Of a DNA stretch of 6,862 nucleotides, positions 5,729-6,862 are shown one piece after another. Below the pieces are notes generated by a model. The model was not told the origin of the DNA. It did not search any database and saw only the letters and a list, made by a program, of their open reading frames with translations. The position numbers and the translations under genes were made by a program. Position 1 is the first letter of the stretch. Each line of letters starts with the position of its first letter. The DNA comes from CAYPZT01 sp964415435 (GTDB taxonomy: Bacteria > Patescibacteriota > Microgenomatia > UBA1406 > GWC2-37-13), in NCBI GenBank assembly GCA_964415435.1, contig CAYPZT010000043.1, positions 1 through 6,862 of the forward strand. Direction: 5' to 3'.

Positions 5729-5974
5729 ATGTACTTTTTCTACATTGTCCGTTGTTCCGATAATTCGCTCTACTGCGGACAGACAAATAACCTTGATAAG
5801 AGAATAAAGGAACATAATTCTTCTTCACCGCGTTCGGCAAAATACACACGCTCACGCAAACCTGTAAAGCTCGTGTATTCGGAAAAACATGAAACCAAGT
5901 CCCTTGCCATGAAGCGTGAGTATGAAGTCCGACACTGGAGTAAAGTGGAGAAAGAGAAATTAATTTCAAAATGA
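5729..5974 (+). CDS. GIY-YIG nuclease-superfamily protein (UPF0213/YhbQ-like, 81 aa)
   Basis: This is a stand-alone GIY-YIG domain of normal length for the YhbQ-like group. Family positions are all visible: FYI (4-6) and YCG (15-17) as the GIY/YIG elements, Arg25 in LDKRIKEHN, His29, and the catalytic Glu64 in MKREYEVRHWS. It is therefore predicted to be an active metal-dependent nuclease. Cellular roles of this subgroup are poorly known, with DNA repair often suggested. No Shine-Dalgarno precedes ATG 5729; a TATAGT (5703-5708) gives at most a very short leader. The start is set by the family, whose members begin one or two residues before the first Tyr. Confidence 0.9.
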   Translation: MYFFYIVRCSDNSLYCGQTNNLDKRIKEHNSSSPRSAKYTRSRKPVKLVYSEKHETKSLAMKREYEVRHWSKVEKEKLISK

Positions 5975-6000
5975 TAGAAGGGGCAAAAAATGCGGCATGC

Positions 6001-6012
6001 ACACAATTGTGT
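6001..6012. repeat. 12-bp perfect palindrome ACACAATTGTGT
   Basis: It lies in the 98-bp space between the GIY-YIG and GH18 genes, about 50 bases upstream of the GH18 -10. It has no T-run on the + strand, so it is not a good terminator and could be an operator. Nothing else distinct is seen in this gap except the GH18 promoter. Confidence 0.4.
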
Positions 6013-6036
6013 TTAAAAACAATAAGCAACTTCTTG

Positions 6037-6066
6037 CTGACTTCAAAGGGTTAGGCATACTATAAT
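6037..6066 (+). promoter_or_regulatory. Promoter of the GH18 gene
   Basis: The -10 is a perfect TATAAT (6061-6066), ending 6 bases before ATG 6073. A weak -35 (CTGACT, 6037-6042) lies 18 bases further up. The message is probably leaderless, although GGGAG just before the ATG offers a poor ribosome site. Confidence 0.65.
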
Positions 6067-6072
6067 TGGGAG

Positions 6073-6862
6073 ATGGGTAAAGTTCTTATTATTATTGCTG
6101 GCTTACTTTTTGGCTTAGGAATTGGATATACTGTGTTTTCCAACACACAAATCTCATCTCCGATAGTTGAAAATATAATAAGCGCCTTACCTCACAAAAA
6201 ACATGTCGTTGGGTTTGTACCTTATTGGCTTTTAGATAGGATAGTAGACAAAGATTACTCAGATACATTCACAACTCTTACCTATTTTGGGTTAACCGTT
6301 TCTCCGGATGGCTCTATCGTAAAACTGGTCAATGAACAGGAGGAGGACCCGGGATGGACCACTCTAAAAGGAGACCGTTTAAAACGCATTATGGATAATG
6401 CGAAAAAAGGAGGAATAACGCTCTCACTTCTTATCTTCAACGGCAACGAGGACGAGATAGGTGCTCTCATAAGTAATCCCAGAAAACATGCGCAAACGAT
6501 GACAGCAGAGGTTATTCCAATCATGAAAGAATATGGTTTTACCGATCTTAATCTCGATATAGAAAGCGTAAAGATTGCCTCGGAAGAGGCTCGGATGAAC
6601 TTCACTGCATTTGTAGATGAAGTGAGGAAAGGGATGAGCAGGTCAAACGCCGGAACGGTATCCATTGATGTGAGTCCGACGGCATTCATCAAACCCTTTC
6701 TTATAGATCCTGTCGCAATTCAAGATAATATAGATACATTTGTGATCATGGCCTATGACTATCATTATCAGGGTGGACTTGTCACTGGTGCGGTTGCACC
6801 CCTATATGGAGCATCAACGAGCGCGGAGTTTGATACCGACGTTGCGGTACGAGAGATCCTCA
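6073..6862 (+). CDS. Membrane-anchored GH18-family glycosidase, 3' partial
   Basis: This is an open frame of 263 codons running off the window. An N-terminal hydrophobic segment (residues 4-22) is a signal anchor, so the enzyme acts outside the membrane. The domain resembles YaaH/SleL-type GH18 enzymes that cut cell-wall or chitin-like polysaccharide. The first barrel strand is VVGFVPYWLL (45-54). The catalytic strand is TDLNLDIE (157-164), with Glu164 as acid and Asp162 as the assisting residue. MAYDYHYQGG (226-235) is the typical MxYD motif. The classical DxxDxDxE is changed: Thr157 and Asn160 replace the first two aspartates, but the essential DxE pair remains, so activity is plausible. 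Wall remodelling is an inference. The last 15-25% is probably missing. Confidence 0.88.
   Translation, partial: MGKVLIIIAGLLFGLGIGYTVFSNTQISSPIVENIISALPHKKHVVGFVPYWLLDRIVDKDYSDTFTTLTYFGLTVSPDGSIVKLVNEQEEDPGWTTLKGDRLKRIMDNAKKGGITLSLLIFNGNEDEIGALISNPRKHAQTMTAEVIPIMKEYGFTDLNLDIESVKIASEEARMNFTAFVDEVRKGMSRSNAGTVSIDVSPTAFIKPFLIDPVAIQDNIDTFVIMAYDYHYQGGLVTGAVAPLYGASTSAEFDTDVAVREIL

Noticed and set aside
5667..6029. 120-codon minus-strand frame
   Set aside because: It is antisense to the well-supported GIY-YIG gene and its translation is low-quality.
6282..6692. 136-codon minus-strand frame
   Set aside because: It is antisense to the GH18 domain, whose catalytic motifs are clear on the other strand.
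1..6862. CRISPR array, insertion-sequence ends or rRNA
   Set aside because: No regularly spaced repeats, no transposase with terminal repeats and no rRNA-like sequence were seen.

Overview
The window joins two unlike DNA blocks at a tRNA-Gln gene. The left block (about 1-2810) is strongly AT-rich, reads only on the + strand, and looks like the right-hand end of an integrated mobile element. The right block (about 2811-6862) has clearly higher GC and looks like host chromosome. The gene set suggests a Patescibacteria/CPR-type bacterium from a metagenome scaffold. It includes compact genes, a large serine recombinase with a characteristic tiny neighbour, a Y-family polymerase with a small partner, a GIY-YIG protein, DUF1761 and a GH18-like wall hydrolase. 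This placement is inference; no rRNA or ribosomal-protein marker is present. TGA is used as a normal stop.

Mobile-element end (1-2873): a P-loop ATPase of the kind found in replication modules of integrated elements is cut by the left edge. It is broken by a frame change near 692-707 and continues as a winged-helix C-terminal part. An ATGA overlap leads to a 59-residue protein with a very strong Shine-Dalgarno. A large serine recombinase follows, whose N-terminal part is interrupted by a 10-N scaffold gap. Its real N-terminus, with the catalytic serine, lies before the gap in a different frame. Its last ~20 codons are the antisense of tRNA-Gln(UUG), which marks this tRNA as the probable attachment site.

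Chromosomal side, minus strand (2811-4985): tRNA-Gln, two hairpin/T-run terminator candidates, a cupin protein, a Y-family translesion polymerase, and an overlapping 82-residue partner gene upstream of the polymerase. The polymerase pair is driven by a near-consensus promoter (TTGACA, 18 nt, TACAAT). Its spacer contains a perfect 16-bp palindrome with LexA-like geometry. This looks like a damage-inducible mutagenesis cassette.

Chromosomal side, right (5021-6862): a small membrane-anchored cysteine-rich peptide gene, a convergent DUF1761 membrane protein, a GIY-YIG nuclease-like gene, and the 5' part of a membrane-anchored GH18-family glycosidase that runs off the window.

A recurrent regulatory pattern is that three genes (82-aa partner, Cys-rich peptide, GH18) have a good -10 hexamer ending exactly 6 nt before the ATG and no Shine-Dalgarno. 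This predicts leaderless mRNAs. The cupin, polymerase, 59-aa and DUF1761 genes carry near-perfect AGGAGG sites.
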